Below, in pieces: positions 31,533 through 46,500 of a stretch of DNA of 64,000 nucleotides. Source of the stretch: Apostichopus japonicus. Its lineage: Eukaryota > Echinodermata > Holothuroidea > Aspidochirotida > Stichopodidae. Made by a program: the position numbers and the translations under genes. Under the pieces are notes generated by a model, which saw only the letters and a list, made by a program, of their open reading frames with translations, did not search any database and had not been told where the DNA came from. The stretch covers positions 25,603,398 through 25,667,397 of the forward strand of contig NC_092577.1 in assembly GCF_037975245.1 (NCBI RefSeq), given 5' to 3'. Position 1 is the stretch's first letter. Every line of letters starts with the position of its first letter.

Positions 31533-34500
31533 GTATGTCATTACCATTAAGCCAGTGTTATTCTAAGTTAGCTATGTAGGCCTAAGTCGTCGGTCGGTAT
31601 AGTCGACCACGAACGCACTAAGTAGTAAGTACGTCTGTTTTATATTTATTTGCAGTTGTTTGTCGTTATGCCAAACTTTTACCATAATTTAACTGGAGGG
31701 ATCATGTCCCATTTGTCGCCCGATAGAATATTCTATTATGAAAGAGGATTAGGGGTGTTATGTATAAATTGTTGGCTAAACTGCAGAATAGCCCGCTACT
31801 TTAAAATATTTTTATAGATAGGCTACGAGGTACGCAGTAGAAAAATATTTAAAGATAGCCTACGTGGTACCCAGACCTTCATACAAAATTTATAAACTTA
31901 AATTGTAAGCCACTAAATATTTTCCCATGAATACCGTGATTGAAGTGAATGACAACTTCCTGCTTAAAATCTCCTCCCAAAGTCTAAGTAAACAATCAAG
32001 TCAGATTTAACCGATAAATTGATCCTCTTCAATTAAGCGTTTAAAAGCCGACTTCGTAACGCTTTTATGTTTTCCCTACACAGTCGGAGTATTCTGCAGG
32101 TACTCCGTTCCCTGATCAAGAAAAACATTTATTTTCAGTGGCTAACACCCTAATGTCTAATCGAGGTAAAATTATCAAATATACCAAAAACGGCTATGCG
32201 GTACGTGGTCCACAGTGATCCTAACTTTACTACGTACCGCGTAGCCATCAATTAATTTTTTTTTAGATCAACCACATACCACGTAGCCATTTATTAAACA
32301 TATTATACTTCCATTGTGTACAATTAAAACAGTCACGGCGTACCGCGTACCACATGATTTACATAAACCCTGATTTCACTACGTACCTCGTAGTCATCAA
32401 TAAAAAATTTACATTTCAACCACGTACCACGTAGCCATTTATAAAACATGTTATATTCCCTTGTGTGCGATAATAACAGTCACGACTTACCAATCCAAAA
32501 ATTTAAGACGTTCCACGTACCGGGAACCACGTAGCCAAATCAAAAGTAACTTGAAATCTATTCGGACCACGTAGGCGAATACTTTTAAATTACCGCACCA
32601 GAAATGAATACTCTGTCCAAGTACCACCTACCACGTAGCCAAATCAAAGACATATTAAAATAAACTACATCAGGAATCATTTGAAATCCGATATTTCCAA
32701 AACGCCCTCAATTAAAGCAAAGGACTTAAATTCCGTACAATTATAACGTGAAGAGAAATGATTAAGTCCAGCGCTATGGACTGTACTGGAACATTTCCAA
32801 AAAATGTCCAAGTACAAAATAACTCTCACGCCCTCTATATAACTTACGACTGCGTACTGCGTATCTTGATTTCACCAAAAAGGATATCAGAAAAACAACG
32901 GGGTATTCTGCAGCTACTCCAAATTGTTGTTGTTTCCAAGTTATTTTGAGAATGACACTTCACGAACCTATTTTTATGTAGTACATTATGGATGTGTGGG
33001 ACATGATCCCTATTTGTGAATGAAGTATTATTATGAATGCAGAGTCTGCAAACTTCCCTCCACGCTATACAGTTGCGGTCAAGCTTTTACTAAACCGATT
33101 TGAATTCTGAAGCGAGTTGAACAAAAGGGCACTCTTAATTAAAAGTCAAAATGTATCCAAACGTTCTGCAAAGATAGTGTGTTTATACGCCGTAAATTCT
33201 GCGAAGGCAAGACATTCTTGAAAATAAGTAAGGAAATCTGAATTAATACTGCAGGATCTAAAAAGCTAATTTTCTTGTTTTCCCAGTGGGCCAATTGGGT
33301 ACAGTAACAAAAACGTTGCCATTTTGCAAGGACAAGTTTAAAAAATGATGGTCTTTGTAGTTAGCATACATGTGTGGCGTAGCTTAATATTGTTTTGCTT
33401 GACATTTGGTATGTTATTATAGGTTCCCAGGGGTTCTTGGCGCATATATTTAATGCAATGGCTGATTAATTTCTCAACTTTACGTACCACTCATTGAGGC
33501 TTATGTGCTGTTTTTGTGCTTATGTGCTGTTTTTATGGAACTTTCGAGTAGCCGATTGTCACGTTCGTTGATAAATGACCAATAAATTTTATATGTGAGG
33601 TTTGATAACGTAGAAGTGTTTATAGAATTGTGGCGGCACGTCACTGGTAGTGGCAGATTTTGCAACATAAGCTACAGCTCTAATGACTCTCAAAACCACC
33701 AAAGTTATTCTGTTTACTTGTGAAAAATAAACAGCTTTGTGTTGTCATGACGCTGTGCTCATTACTTCAGCTGGCGGGAATTCAGCCATGGGACCAATAT
33801 GCACACTATATGCATAATGAGCAAGTGGTGCGAGATTTCCGCCAGTCTGGAGAAGGCGGTTAGATCTGCGAGGCTTCCCTAACAGTGACACATCCATAGA
33901 TAAGGCTGCTCACAAGGCTGTAACCACACCCAAATAACCTAGTTGCCCAGTAACAAACATATGTACAGAAAGATCTATAGTATACAACAATATAATATAA
34001 TGAGACCAGAGTAAGCAGATGGTTACATGTAATATCTGGGCATGGGTGTACTGCAAGTAATTACCACAGATGCACAGTAAGTATAGGTAAGTAACATTAG
34101 GCAGTGGATACACACTATGTAGGCTGGAACCCTAGAGAGTGGTGTGGCTGACCTTAGGGAGTAGTTTTCTCTAGTTACTTTAAAGTCATTACAAAATTGC
34201 AAATTGGCAGATGTAATGTCTCATCTTACTTTCAGCAGCTTTGCACACCACTCAGTGCACTCACCCACTTTTTGTTTCATAGTCCACATGCTCCTGTTAA
34301 ATTTTGAGGAGGGCTTTAAATTTAACTTATTTGGCAGATTAGGATAGCTTAGGACAGTCGATGATGATTGCAACACTGATATTCCATGAATCGATACTTG
34401 CTTCCTGTTCAAAACAACAGATGGTATTTCCATAGCTATATGAACTGAATGAGTCTTGCTGGATTTGTTATTCTGATCAGCAGTTTTTATCTTGCTTCTT

Positions 34501-37500
34501 CAGAGGTCAGATGATCTCCCAGGAGGAGTTTATGTTCATCAGAGACTATGACAACAGCAGCAGTGAGAGACTGGACTCTCTGATCCAAGCCAATGGTCCG
34601 CAGTGTGCAAAGGTCATGATTAGACTGATAGGACGTATAGCCAAAGAGATGACTGTACGCTACATACTAACACTCATAGATGACATGTTAAAGGTACGAA
34701 CCCCATCCAAGCAGCAGTATATAAGTCAACTTTAATTTGTTAATTAGACGTCTGGTATTCAAACCTTTCCTCAGTGTTCCCATTTTCCACATTCATCTTG
34801 TAGACCTTCCAGGGATGGATGTTGTTACCTTGGGAATGGGTCTTTGGGAAGTAGGTAATCCTTCCCCTTTGAGAACATTTGGTAAAGGGTGCTCATTTGC
34901 AATTTTAAGTAGTTCATGTTCAAGATTTGTCCACTTGTTTTTGACACTCATAATTAAAGGGTGACAAACATTCACTTTGAGTAGCAGGGAATTAGACAAA
35001 TGTTGTAAGGCATGTGTCAGGAGTGTTCAGTTATTATATCAGAATAACTTACTGCTCTTCACCAAATAAGTTTCAATGGACAGTACACAGCAATATGAGT
35101 ATATACAACTTTTGCAAGTCATGATCATCTTGTATGATCTTTACTGCTGTTAGGTTCTGCACATTTTGTTGTTTTATCAGACAGGCCTACAAACAACTTC
35201 ACACACTACTTTGGTAGGTTGTACAGTAGTTGTGTAGCCAGATGGGGGGGGTGGGGGAGTGGGGGATGGGTGGTAATGCACTATTCCCCTGCCAAAATGA
35301 ATTAGCCAAATTCAAACAAATAGCTATCATATATATGATATTGAATAGATTAGTTGTTGTAAAACACATTGTGGTTTGCTTCTATATAAGGTTATACTCA
35401 TTAGTAATCCAAGGCATAGCACAAAATTTCTCTAAACAAATTAACTTTGATTGAATAATAGACACTTATAGTCAAAGTTCTGTGCATTTTATGGAACTTG
35501 ATTGTCATCTGTAATAAAAACACATTATCTCCATTTGATTCAATATAGAAAGATGAGATACCTGCATATAGCTACTGACATATATACTATTACATTGTAA
35601 ATGTTTGATATCTTTAATGTATTTAGGGCCATAGCCTCAGGGAGGATGCCTAGTCCCTTGGCCCAAATTTTCTTAGAAGTGGCTTACATTTCATAACATG
35701 CATGCAAAATGGTATTCTCCAAATGTAGTTAAAATGATAACCATTTTTAATCTAAGACTCCATACCCAAACAAAGCAATGGGAAGCGCCCAGCCCGCTGC
35801 CCTGTCAACCTCTCCCCAGAATGAACGCCATCAAAATATGGTTCCCGGCCCCCCCATAATTTGACAGTGGGTCAAGCCTATGTTGTGTATTGAGCATCAT
35901 ATCAATGCAATATATTCTCTGACTGTTTATTATTCATTTTTGGCAGGAAAAACCAGAGCGAGTGAACATATTTGTAGAACATGGTAAAAAAACCAAGACA
36001 AGTCCTTGGGTTCCTTTTCTAAATCTTCTGAACAGAGAAGATAAATTTGCTGTTAATCAGGTGAGTCTTGTTTATTCATGATAATACATGATTGAGTTAT
36101 TTAGCAGTTTCTGAAAGTTTCTACTATTTGTAACAGACCTGTATATCATGAACATAAACAGCAATACATTTTGGTTGATGGTAAAAGTTAATGGTGTTGT
36201 GGCTTTTAACTGGTAAATCAATTTTTAGGGTTAAAATATTATACATTTTTTGCATTTTTTCCCCTCTAAATGGATGGAATGATCTTTACTTATAGGCAAT
36301 AGTCAGGCTTTGATCAAAATGAAGAACAAATAGTTTATATCAGTTGATAACATTAATAACAAATTGCAATTTAAGTACTATTGACCCAGTTTGTGCGTAA
36401 TGGATCTTTATGTATGTTTTGTTTAGGCCAGTAGAATAGTCACAAAGCTAGCCTGCTATGGGAAGGAGAGGATGGGTGCCAGTGATCTCAGGTTTTACTT
36501 TGGCTGGATGAGAACACAGTTTACTACATCTGGCAATGAGTATGTACAGACAGTGGCGGAGTGCCTGCAACAACTGCTGAGATTAAATGAATATCGAGAG
36601 GCCTTTATGGAAAATGAGGGTATGAGTGTGTAAGTAGAAATTATGTCTGAATTTCTTTTGTGATCTGCCATCGGTTACAAATAGTAAACTAGTTACTAAA
36701 GTTCACAAACTTGTACTAACAAGTAGACTTATTGCATACAACTGTTCTTCCTTGGCAAAGTGGACAGCAGCAATGCATTATGCACTGCCTTATAGAATGA
36801 CTCACACAGTTAACAGATTTTCTCACTATGTGTTTCTATGATGGTTATAACAGCTACAGCACTTATAAGAATTATTGTCCTGTTACTGTATGTTTAGCCC
36901 ACTTGGATTAGCCAATGGCGCTAATGTCACAGCAAAGTGTTTGTCTGCTGTAATTCTGTTACTCTCATATCAATGGCTCAGTCCTGATGAAAATTGTCTA
37001 AGTCGTTGGCCATGTCAGGGGATTTATGAAAATTTACACAAAGTATTACAAAGATCATTTGGCCAGTCCAAACAAGAACTCCTTTAAAATGTTTGTAGGG
37101 TTTTAATGTGATCTGGTCATCTGGATGAAACTGGTAGTGGTGGGTTGGTAAATGGGCAAAAATTTGTAAAGGAATAAAATGTCAAAGGTCGTTTCAGATA
37201 TTAATTAACTGAAATGTGAAATATTTTTCAAAATAAATCTGCATTTTGCATAAATCTAATTTGACCAAAGTTATCAACAATAATCTGTGGACAGTGGGTT
37301 TATTCTCATGTAAAGGTGTTCTTTGTATATCCAACAAGTTCGGTGAAAACAAGCAGAATGTTAAAAAATAGAAACATCTATACAAGCCAACATACCATGT
37401 AGTAAAATGGACACCACTTCAATATCATCTTGTGTTAAAAATAAGTAAATACCTTATGTAATTTCCTTTGAAACAGCCTGAATTACATTCTTAATCCAGC

Positions 37501-40500
37501 AAAAGTATTGTGTATATTACTGAAGATGTGAAAAATGGCACAATGTTCATGTAAATTTGATGTATATTATAGAACAAGATTCCCCTTCAAATTGTTTTCA
37601 TAAATAGTAAAAAATCAGGTTATTTATTGCTTTCAAATCTCTGGTGGTCTCTGTGTGTGTGTAACTTGGATTAAAACAGATCCCTTACCGTAGGTATATA
37701 GATCCAGCTAGGTGAGTAACAAGAACCCTAATTTTATAGGTGGCTGGTTACTGTCAAGTAAAGCTTGGAGGAGTTTCATCTTAGTGTGTACAAGAACCTT
37801 GTTGAGGTTTAGGTTAACAGAAGTTCAATATAACTCCAAAAGTGACGTTGCGTGAACATATTATAAGTTCGAAACAATGGTCCACAAACCTTCTTAACAT
37901 TGGTCAACGCTTTCAAATTTGTGTACAGTCTTATATATATTTTTAATAGTTTGTATACAAAATGTGGGAAGGAATTACCAAGATTGTTGACTTGGTTAGA
38001 ATGTGTCACATTGTTGATGGTCGTCTGCCAAGTTGAGGTCGTCTGCCAAGCTACAGAACACAAAACTAAGATAACTATAATGTCACATATGACAAGTGAT
38101 TAGACTTAGATTAAGAATGAATTATGTATTTAACATTCGGGTGTAACATAGGGCCTTTATCATGGTTAAACTCTGCTCACAAGAATAAACCCTTATTATG
38201 CAGATATCTCCAATATGCACACATGTGGTAACATAAGTACATTTACAAAGCACTGTTAGGTACTAGATTCACTGGGCACATTGAGTACAGCACTATGCAT
38301 TCATTTTATGGGGAAGATGAAATCCTATGACATAAAGATACTACCTAACTACTACCCTAGAGTGGCAGTTGAGGAACATTGAGAAACATGTATCATCCAA
38401 ATGTTACATAATGATTTGTTGATGTGTGTACAGTATAAACCAGGGTCTTTTTTAAGAATTTTTTAGTGGGCGGGTCATGTCCTAAAAATGACCATCATGA
38501 CACTATGTAAGCGGAGCGCCACCATGGGTCGGCGCAAAGTATAGGGAGAAAAAAAAAATGCCAAGAATGTCTCCTAGATTGCCAGAAATTGCACTTCCCT
38601 TGTAAGTGGCATCTAGACATCCTCTATTTTGAGATCTCATGTTTCAGAAATTATGAATTCCAAAAAAAAATAAGGTAACTTAGAAAAATTATATTCGGTT
38701 GAATCACTAGAAAAGTAGGACTTTCCGTTACTTAATAAGCTCTGCTTTATTCATTGTTTTACACAGATAACTGAAGATTTAAAAGCTTTCTGATGGTAGT
38801 TGTAGCCTGTATGTGCTGAGGGGAAGCCATATGGGGAATTTAGGTGTAATTAATTGTTAGGTTTGTGCTATTTGTTTTAGATGCCAAACTGGGGACCTTA
38901 GCAAAAATCTTAGCAAAAAGTCTTAGCAAACAGAACTGTATTGTAGAGTTTTAGGTATTTTATGTGGTGTATGACACTGTTCATGATTAATCATGTTGGG
39001 TTGCGGGAATTCTCTGGTAATGAAAGATTATTTCCGTCACTGTTTCCGATCATATCCAGAGACAGAGGGTAAGCTTAGGGTATATACAGTAGCACGTACA
39101 TTGCAGCAATGTAAATGAGCATGTGTTAAATGCACAGTATAGTACTGCATGTCTTTGTACTCCAGGAAGCTAGTCATACGTGCATGCGGCCATGAGGTAG
39201 AAACAAACATGGTCACGGCCAGCAGGGATTTTAGTACTATATACAAAGCATGTTTTTGATACTTTATGTAGCCATAGGTGCATATGTACAGTATCCACAT
39301 AACTGCAAGTTAGCGATGCGAAGTGGTGTGCATACAGCTAAAGTGTAGGTTTTTACCCTCATCATTACAGAACGTACCATAATGATTTATTTCCTACGTT
39401 ATTTCTTACATGAATGGAAGGTGATACCAACAAGCTACTATCTACCAGTTTGTGGGGCAGAGTTTCATTTTAAAGAATAGGGATTGTTCTAGTTTTGTTT
39501 GAAGTGTTGAACACTTACAGTACATCAAATGAGCTAGTCATCCGTCTCACAACCTAAGCAGGGTTTAAGTTGTCCGACTTGCTTTTTGTCTGTCACGGAC
39601 AATTGGACGACTGTTAAATTTGAGCCTAAATGAGTAAGATGTTTATAACATCAACATGAGTAGCAGCTTAGCACCCAGGCATAGTACCATGTATCTGCTT
39701 CAAAACTCATGTGAAATTTATTATTTTCTCAAAAAACACTTAAAATTGCTAACCAAATTAAACGCACAATATAATTTACATATTGAAAGCCTCAGCAGTG
39801 AATTGGTGCACTTCCTCATTTAATTTATGCTATATATGGAATCTGCAATTCTTATTTCAAACCAGTTGAAAAGTTATCTTTTTTTAATCGGGGGGGGGGG
39901 GGTAAAGCAGATGAGAATAATACAGTAATAACTACTCATCTGATAGCACAATGTTTCGGCTCCCTTATGAGATACATGAGTCCTGATTGACACCCCTGAC
40001 TCAATACATTTAATTCAAAATCTTGAAGAAGACGATATCCATATGGTAGATGTTTAAATAAATATTGCATAAATGGCAGGCTTCCCTACAAAGAATTAAC
40101 CTTCAGAAAGTTCAGTTTTGTTAAGAAACTTCCTATAAAAGCAACTGATTGCACCTTCTCTACAGTACAATGCTCTGAAGTCTGTGTTAGTGCAATGCAG
40201 TCTATAATAAGATTTACTCACTTGAGTTTTCTAATAATGGTGTGTTAAGGAATCAGAATTAGCTATCTTGTTAGAATCCCTGAAGTATGTTTCTAATAAC
40301 CTGAGTAACATGATGATCATAGTAACAATTGTGGTAAGTTAATATGTATATATTTACACCTACTACTCAATAATTGATTATGGCTAACCTTTACCCTATG
40401 TTTCTTACCCATATAAGTTCCTCAAGTACATTTTTAAAAGGAATAGTGTGTGTCCGCTTATTTTGTATGATTTCACAGCATATATGATTGGAGATGTGCA

Positions 40501-43500
40501 TTCATCATGTTTCTTTATTCTGTTGCCTCAGATTACTGGTGGTTTTATCAGGGAAGGTTAGCTTCCAGATCCAATACTCATCATGTTTCTTTATTCTGTT
40601 GCCTCAGATTACTGGTGGTTTTATCAGGGAAGGTTAGCTTCCAGATCCAATACCAACTCATCTTCTGTGTGTGGATGGTCTCCTTCAATCCTGTCCTCTG
40701 TGCTCAAATCACCAAGTAAGATGAAAATACAATTTAATCTCAATGTCCAGAATAGCTTTGAATCATTCAGATTGTCTTTCATTACTATAAATGATGTGAC
40801 GAAATGGGCATTTGGGAATATTGTGTGTAGATCTGCTTACTTAGAATATTGTGTGTACTTGTATCACAGGGTAGTGTAATCATCTACACCTGTAGATCTG
40901 CTTACTCAGAATATTGTGTGTACTTATCACAGGGTAGTGTAATCATCTATACCTGTAGATCTGCTTACTCAGAATATTGTGTGTACTTATAACAGGGTAG
41001 TGTAATCATCTACACCTGTAGACCTGCATACTCTGAATATTGTGTGTACTTATAACAGGGTAGTGTAATCATCTAAACCTGTAGATCTGCGTACTCAGAA
41101 TATCGTGTGTACTTGTATCACAGGGTAGTGTAATCATCTACACCTGTAGATCTGTGTACTCAGAATATTGTGTGAACTTATCACAGGGTACCCTGTAGTG
41201 TAATCATAGACCTGCTTACTCAGAATATTGTGTGTACTTATCACAGGGTAGTGTAATCGTCTAAACCTGTAGATCTGCGTATTCAGAATATTGTGTGTAC
41301 TTGTATCACAGGGTAGTGTAATCATCTACACCTGTAGATCTGTGTACTCAGAATATTGTGTGAACTTATCACAGGGTACCCTGTAGTGTAATCATAGACC
41401 TGCTTACTCAGAATATTGTGTGTACTTATCACAGGGTAGTGTAATCGTCTAAACCTGTAGATCTGCGTACTCAGAATATTGTGTGTACTTGTATCACAGG
41501 GTAGTGTAATCATCTACCAAACTCAGAATATTGTGTGTACTTGTATCACAGGGTAGTGTAATCATCTACACCTGTAGATCTGTGTACTCAGAATATTGTG
41601 TGTACTTATCACAGGGTAGTGTAATCATAGACCTGCTTACACAGAATATTGTGTGTACTTATCACAGAGTAGTGTAATCATCTACACCTGTAGATCTGCT
41701 TACAAGGAATCATCTTAATGGGAGTTCACTGAATGAAACAGTTCACTAGATGCATGTGCAATATATACCAGGGTAATGTGTGCAGCATTCGTAATTCACT
41801 GAAATTGCGTTCTGACTTAAAACTTGAAGACTATAAAACTTTGCATTGGACCCTTATTTAGGTGTAAAGCTGGCAAACAATCAGCTGTCATTCCAGGTCC
41901 TTCGATTATGATTTACAAGGTATTTACATTTAAAGGAATATTTCACTGATTCAAGTAGATTACGAATCTCAACCGCGTTCTTTTACTCTCCGTTCTCTCT
42001 TCCTAGTCTACAATATTTCTCAATCCATTCCTACCAGCCATCTCTTAAAATGATGACATTCTTGCAACACAGATTCAGTCACCCCAGCCGATCATATTGC
42101 AATGCAACTGCAACTTGTGAACGTTTACAAATGTCCAAACAGTTGAAAATATGACCAAGTTTGACATAATTTGTAGTGAAAAAGTCATAAAAACACTGTG
42201 GGAATTGGAAATGAACAAAAATGTGATCATTTCATTCTCTGCAGCCAAGTTCTGGGAAAATTATTACGGCTGCTAGCAAATTACCATTGTGACAAACATG
42301 TGAAAAAATATCCAAACAATATGAATTGTGCACATTAACGATTCAATTGGATGAACATTTTACACACATTAAACCATACAGTAGGCTGTTGTAACAGTGG
42401 TAGAATCTTCTGCAAAAGGTTTTGTGTATAAGTAAGTACGGAGATGTTAAAACTGGTTACAGACAATCAGCAAATCAAAATTACTTGAAAAAATATATAC
42501 TGCCTGTATTAGGAGCAAATACAGTATGCCTGTATTTAGCGCTGCACAACTAAACTGAGTGACTATGCATAATTACTAGTGTTTGCACCGGTTATCCGGG
42601 TACCCGCCCGACGCGATACTACCCGGTTCCTAATTTATTACTCGAATCCTACGTTAGTGTGATTTAAAAAAAAAAAAAAATTGGCAAATCGACGGTTAGG
42701 CAGATTTCCCATTGACTTAGTGTGTTGTTAGGCTACCATGTGGTCGAAGATAACAGCAATAACGAAGGTACCCACCCGATATGTTTTTATAACGTTAAAG
42801 GTGGTGTTATAAAAACGTTGGAATAACGTTTTCATGAGATATTAATGTTATATTCATGTTATATTCATGTTTTAAGGAAAAAATGTTTTGAAATAATAGC
42901 CTGAAAATGTTTTCGTGACATATTTATTACACCACAAATAACGTTATCAAAACAAAAGACGAAACGTTTTGATACGTTTTAAAAACGTTTGTGTGTTTGC
43001 TGGGCTACCATGTGTCGAAGATAACAGCAATAACGAAATTATTGCTATTGTTTAAATTAAACGAATTTAAACAATAGCAAATAGAAATTATTGAGGAAGG
43101 TTTTATACCTTATCTAATTACACTTACATTTTTGAATATGAAAACATTGTCAGTAGAGAATATGATTCATTTATAATAGCATCCAATTTGTCATTTCTTG
43201 AAAATCGTGATACTCGAGGGTAAAATTTTTTTTTCCGGGTACCCGGATACCCGACGGGTAACGGCTCTCGGGTACCCGGTTCCCGATTTTTGGACCCGTG
43301 TAAACACTAATAATTACATCTCCTACTAGCTGTTTTGCTGAAATACTTTTACACACAGTTCTTCTCATCATTATCATAGGATCATGCATGCAGACTTAGG
43401 GATGATAAATTTAGGCATTATTTGTCAAGTTTATCTTTTGCGAAGTTTGTGAAACCATTTGTGCTTGGATGATCTCAATGGGAAATTTGGCCATCCGAAA

Positions 43501-46500
43501 AGAAAAAAATCTGTCAAGCCCAGATAAATTTACCTCAATGGATCAACTTGTACTGCTAGCTTCTTTTTGGGGGCCTTGTACAGGCCAGGAACAAGGAGGA
43601 AACATGGGAACATAGTCACTCGCGGGAAATTTTGGAGCAGAGATAAAAAATAAATCTTCGTCACTCGCTGGAAATTTGGAGCAGAGATAAAAAAACTAAA
43701 AAAACAGACAGCACAAACATGAAGGGGGAGGAAAAAAGAAAGAAAGATGGAAAGGGTTACTATTTGAAATAAAGAAAAGAAAACACGTTTATTTCTGGTT
43801 TCTGTGTTCTTAGTTTGAATAATATCTGATCAATTAACCCACCTGTCTCTCTATGACTCTCACTCCCACCTGTCTCTCTATGACTCTCACTCCCACCTGT
43901 CTCTCTATGACTCTCACTCCCACCTGTCTCTCTATGACTCTCACTCCCACCTGTCTCTCTATGACTCTCACTCCCACCTGTCTCTCTATGACTCTCACTC
44001 CCACCTGTCTCTCTATGACTCTCACTCCCACCTGTCTCTCTATGACTCTCACTCCCACCTGTCTCTCTATGACTCTCACTCCCACCTGTCTCTCTATGAC
44101 TCTCACTCCCACCTGTCTCTCTATGACTCTCACTCCCACCTGTCTCTCTATGACTCTCACTCCCACCTGTCTCTCTATGTGTACACACCTTCCTAAACCA
44201 TATCTCAAGAGAAGCTTGGCCAGATCGCATATTTGGTATGTAATTGTATCACAAGAAGCCTAAGGCTGTGGGTAGTGGTCAATGGTTGTTTGACTTCACA
44301 TTGTGAAAAATCATGTTTTACACAATATTTCAACAAGCCCATATGTCATATTTAGTATGTTGATGTATTACATTTAGTTCAAGAAGCCTATTGTTGAGGT
44401 CAATGGTCATATCAGGACATTGTGAATTTGTTTGTCACATCACACTGCTTCTCAAATGCTATATCAAGTATGTTGTACACCCTCGTCAGATTCTTGAAGA
44501 AAACTGCTCATGTTACATCATCGAAACCAATGCATGTTTGCATTCTGGTTTCTACTTAGAATGTAAACATGGTTGACACTGTAACCAATACCATCACTAC
44601 GTCATGCTTAGAGCTTTATGGTTTGCAAAACCCATCCCATACACAAAATAAATGTAACAGTGACTGATTTGTGTGATCATTTATTAGTACTGTAGCACCT
44701 CTAATAGGCTTCATTCTATCAATTGTAAATACTGCCATCTATTTTTCCTACTGCGTTCTTCATTCTGCATTCTACTGCACACTGTACTACAGTCTACTGC
44801 ATTCTGCATTGTTACAAAGCTACTGTACATCTGTTGCAATTCAGTTGGTATTTTAAATCAGGAAAAATCACAGAATGTGAATAACTTCATAATCAAGGGT
44901 ACATGTATTCTCAGGTCAAGTCGCTTCTCAGTATCTGAAATAAAAGGCAAATATTTTTCGGTGTCATCTTTTTCATGGCTGGTGTAGCATGGTCACATTG
45001 TAATAAATGAGGAAGAACAAACAGATTGAAGCCTATGTGGCTTTATGGTGACATTTTAGACTTGATCAAGACCTCAATTGTGTTTGGAGGAACAATAAAG
45101 TTGTGCTCTCTTACTAATGAAATAAGCTGTTTCTGAGTTTTCCATAACAGTTCCCTTTTTCAATAATTTCAATAATGGTCACATTCATGTCTCCTTTAGT
45201 GAAAAAGGAAGAGTGCAAAATGGAGTCCAATGATAAAATTGGGCCTGGAGCTTAACCTGGCCCTTAATGCTCTGATCACCTGATATCCTTATATAAATGT
45301 GTTGTGCTGTGTGCAGGAACTTTCTTCTGTTCCTGGCCACAAAGGTGGTGTTTGTTTATGCTTGCCCGAGGTGACAGCATTGTGTACAAAAGGTATGTTG
45401 GTACACCTTTCAAATTTTACGAAAGATCTACTGTAGTAAAACACTTTCGAAAAATTAACGCAAATCTGGCATATCGTGCTAAATGCAACTAATGTCACTC
45501 AAACAAGGCTCTAGTACACCCATTTATAAAGAAACCGTAAGACCATCTGGTGTATAGCGGGGGGAAATTATTTTCTAGAATTTCCAAAAATACGCAAAAA
45601 TAATATCCTACCATAGTTAAGTGTATAGCATATAGCCTAACCACCTGGTCAGTTACGGATCACATGTAACTACAAAAACACAAATAATTGTATTTTGCGA
45701 AGTTGACATTTTCTACATGAACATGGAAACAATATTTCGCATTTAGTGAATCATTCCAAGTGGCCTAAAACATGTGATTACAAGGGTTACTTTCATAAAG
45801 ATGGCCATAGCTATAGGGGCCTTGATATTATGCTATGCTTGTGTAGTATCATGGACTGTGCCTCGTGTATCATGGGGAATAGATTGTTTTGTTCATGTGG
45901 AGGAGTCAGTTGGCTTGAGGTGTGTTTTACCTAAATGTTACAGGGATATTTTAACTACTTTTCTTAAATAATATTTCGCATAACTTAATCGATCTTTTCT
46001 GACTAACCTAATTAATTCTAGAATGGAGCCAAAACAGTCTACTCCATGTAACGTTTCTTGGAAACGTGCCAATAAATGTTAACAAACAGGTTTTAGACAG
46101 GGGATGAGCTCACAGTTGTTTGGCAAGGTACCTGAGAAAAATGAACCTAAGCAACTTGGTATTCCGTTCATGATGTTACTATTCTCTGGATAGCGGAATA
46201 GCGTAAATTTCGACCCCTGCTGTGTATGCTGATTAGTTGTTTTTATTTACCATACATATGTGTTGTTCCAAAGACTGTATGCTGAATAGTTTATATTTAC
46301 CAAACATATGTGTTGTTCTATAGACTGTGTATGCTGATTAGTTGTTTATATTTACCATACACATGTGTTGTTCCATAGACTGTGTATGCTGATTAGTTGT
46401 TTATATTTACCATTCATATGTGTTGTTCCAAAGACTGTATGCTGAATAGTTTATATTTACCAAACATATGTGCTTTTTACGTGACCCGTCATACGGGATA

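Noticed and set aside
36616-36625. Earlier donor GAGG|GTATGA for ATP6V1H exon 4
   Set aside because: It would leave phase 1, which does not fit exon 5; the site ten bases downstream (GT|GTAAGT) fits and restores the family spacing.
43853-44263. Long ORFs on both strands in the 27-bp array
   Set aside because: They result from a period divisible by three in a tandem repeat and have no start context or domain.
45304-45971. Short plus-strand ORFs in ATP6V1H intron 5
   Set aside because: No homology, splice borders or domain; expected by chance in a long intron.
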